45,064 nucleotides of DNA from Acidobacteriota bacterium (GTDB lineage: Bacteria > Acidobacteriota > Polarisedimenticolia > Gp22-AA2 > AA152): the NCBI GenBank assembly GCA_003222305.1, contig QHVQ01000038.1:722-45785 (forward strand). The letters run 5' to 3'. The notes below the pieces were generated by a model, which saw only the letters and a program-made list of their open reading frames with translations, made no database searches and had not been told where the DNA came from. Of the stretch, positions 44,689-45,064 are shown piece by piece; position 1 is the stretch's first letter, and each line of letters opens with the position of its first letter. The position numbers and the translations under genes were made by a program.

Positions 44689-45064
44689 TTGGCCCCGACG
44701 GATAACGAGCTGGTGGTTCGCTGCCTCCAGCGAGACGAAGTGGCCTGGCAGCTGCTGGTGGAACGGCACTCCCGAAGGGTCCTCAATATCGCTTACCAGT
44801 TCACCGGTAGGCGCGAGGAAGCGGAGGAGCTGGCCCAGGAGATATTCCTCCGCGTATTCCGGTCGCTGCACCGGTTCGACCTGAATACCCACTTCGTCCC
44901 CTGGCTGGCGAGGGTAGGCCGGAATCTTTGTATCGACGAGCACCGGAGCCGGGCCCGGGAGAAGGCTTCACTCGTGGGGAACGAGCCAGATCCTGAGAGG
45001 ACCGAGGACCGCGGCGCTTCCCCCTTTCGGCACCTGGAGGCTCGGGACCGGGAGCGGCGGGTCC
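44689..45064 (+). CDS. ECF-type RNA polymerase sigma factor, cut by the window end
   Basis: The first 125 codons of a sigma-70 family factor are present. Region 2 is clear (VRCLQRDEVAWQLLVERHS, AEELAQEIFLRVFRSLHRFD, FVPWLARVGRNLCIDEHRSR) and the frame is open to the last base, so region 4 lies outside the window. The start is uncertain. TTG at 44689 has GGGGAG ten bases upstream; GTG at 44602 would add 29 residues but lacks a ribosome binding site. The spacer 44481-44688 holds the divergent ABC start, a TACTAT that might be a -10 and a short GGAGC/GCTCC hairpin, with nothing firm. Confidence 0.85.
   Translation, partial: MAPTDNELVVRCLQRDEVAWQLLVERHSRRVLNIAYQFTGRREEAEELAQEIFLRVFRSLHRFDLNTHFVPWLARVGRNLCIDEHRSRAREKASLVGNEPDPERTEDRGASPFRHLEARDRERRV

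Overview
The window is gene-dense, high-GC chromosomal DNA from a Gram-negative (diderm) bacterium. The evidence is a complete Tol-Pal system, Lnt lipoprotein processing, type IV pilus ATPases, and a slipin/NfeD pair. The mix of a CIRCE-controlled hrcA-grpE-dnaK-dnaJ operon, GldA/F/G-DUF4340 genes and cyclic-di-GMP proteins would fit an uncultured Acidobacteriota-like or related lineage. That placement is inference, because the window holds no rRNA. No mobile elements, CRISPR arrays or phage genes are seen. Nearly everything is core genome.

Layout. From 23551 leftward on the minus strand runs one long, tightly packed series: recN, coaD, an aspartate-type aminotransferase, nfeD, slipin, a GGDEF protein, a SPOR protein, a GspE/PilB-like protein with a degenerate ATP site, lnt and prfB. 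prfB carries the classical programmed +1 frameshift. A CIRCE-overlapped promoter then starts hrcA-grpE-dnaK-dnaJ-rsmE, and another promoter starts pilT, followed by alaS, a lytic transglycosylase and an adenosine deaminase family gene. Rightward from about 23667 runs tolQ-tolR-tonB/tolA-like-tolB-pal-cpoB-rpsT. It meets a leftward operon rnr-archease-rtcB (33229 to 29125). Next come tRNA-Leu(CAG), small hypothetical genes, a PilZ protein and a YacP-like NYN nuclease. A rightward cluster of poorly known genes ends in a 1044-residue membrane/SpeE-like/TPR fusion. A leftward ABC transporter/GldG/DUF4340 operon follows, with its permease frameshifted, and a truncated ECF-type sigma factor lies at the right edge.

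The most striking observation is in rtcB, the RNA ligase gene. An in-frame TGA sits exactly at the catalytic, manganese-binding cysteine (codon 101, matching Cys98 of the Pyrococcus horikoshii enzyme). All other catalytic residues and the full downstream frame are intact, and a hairpin with the geometry of a bacterial SECIS element follows the TGA. This points to a selenocysteine-containing RtcB, co-transcribed with its activator archease and with RNase R. TGA is an ordinary stop in many neighbouring genes, so the genetic code itself is not altered.

Promoters recur with a -35 of TTGACT/TTGACA and 17-18 base spacers, or with an extended -10 (TGC-TATAAT type). Start codons TTG and GTG are common (dnaJ, tolB, rpsT, rnr, hrcA, coaD and others). 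Adjacent genes often overlap by ATGA. No convincing rho-independent terminators were found, even between convergent genes separated by only 7-18 bases.
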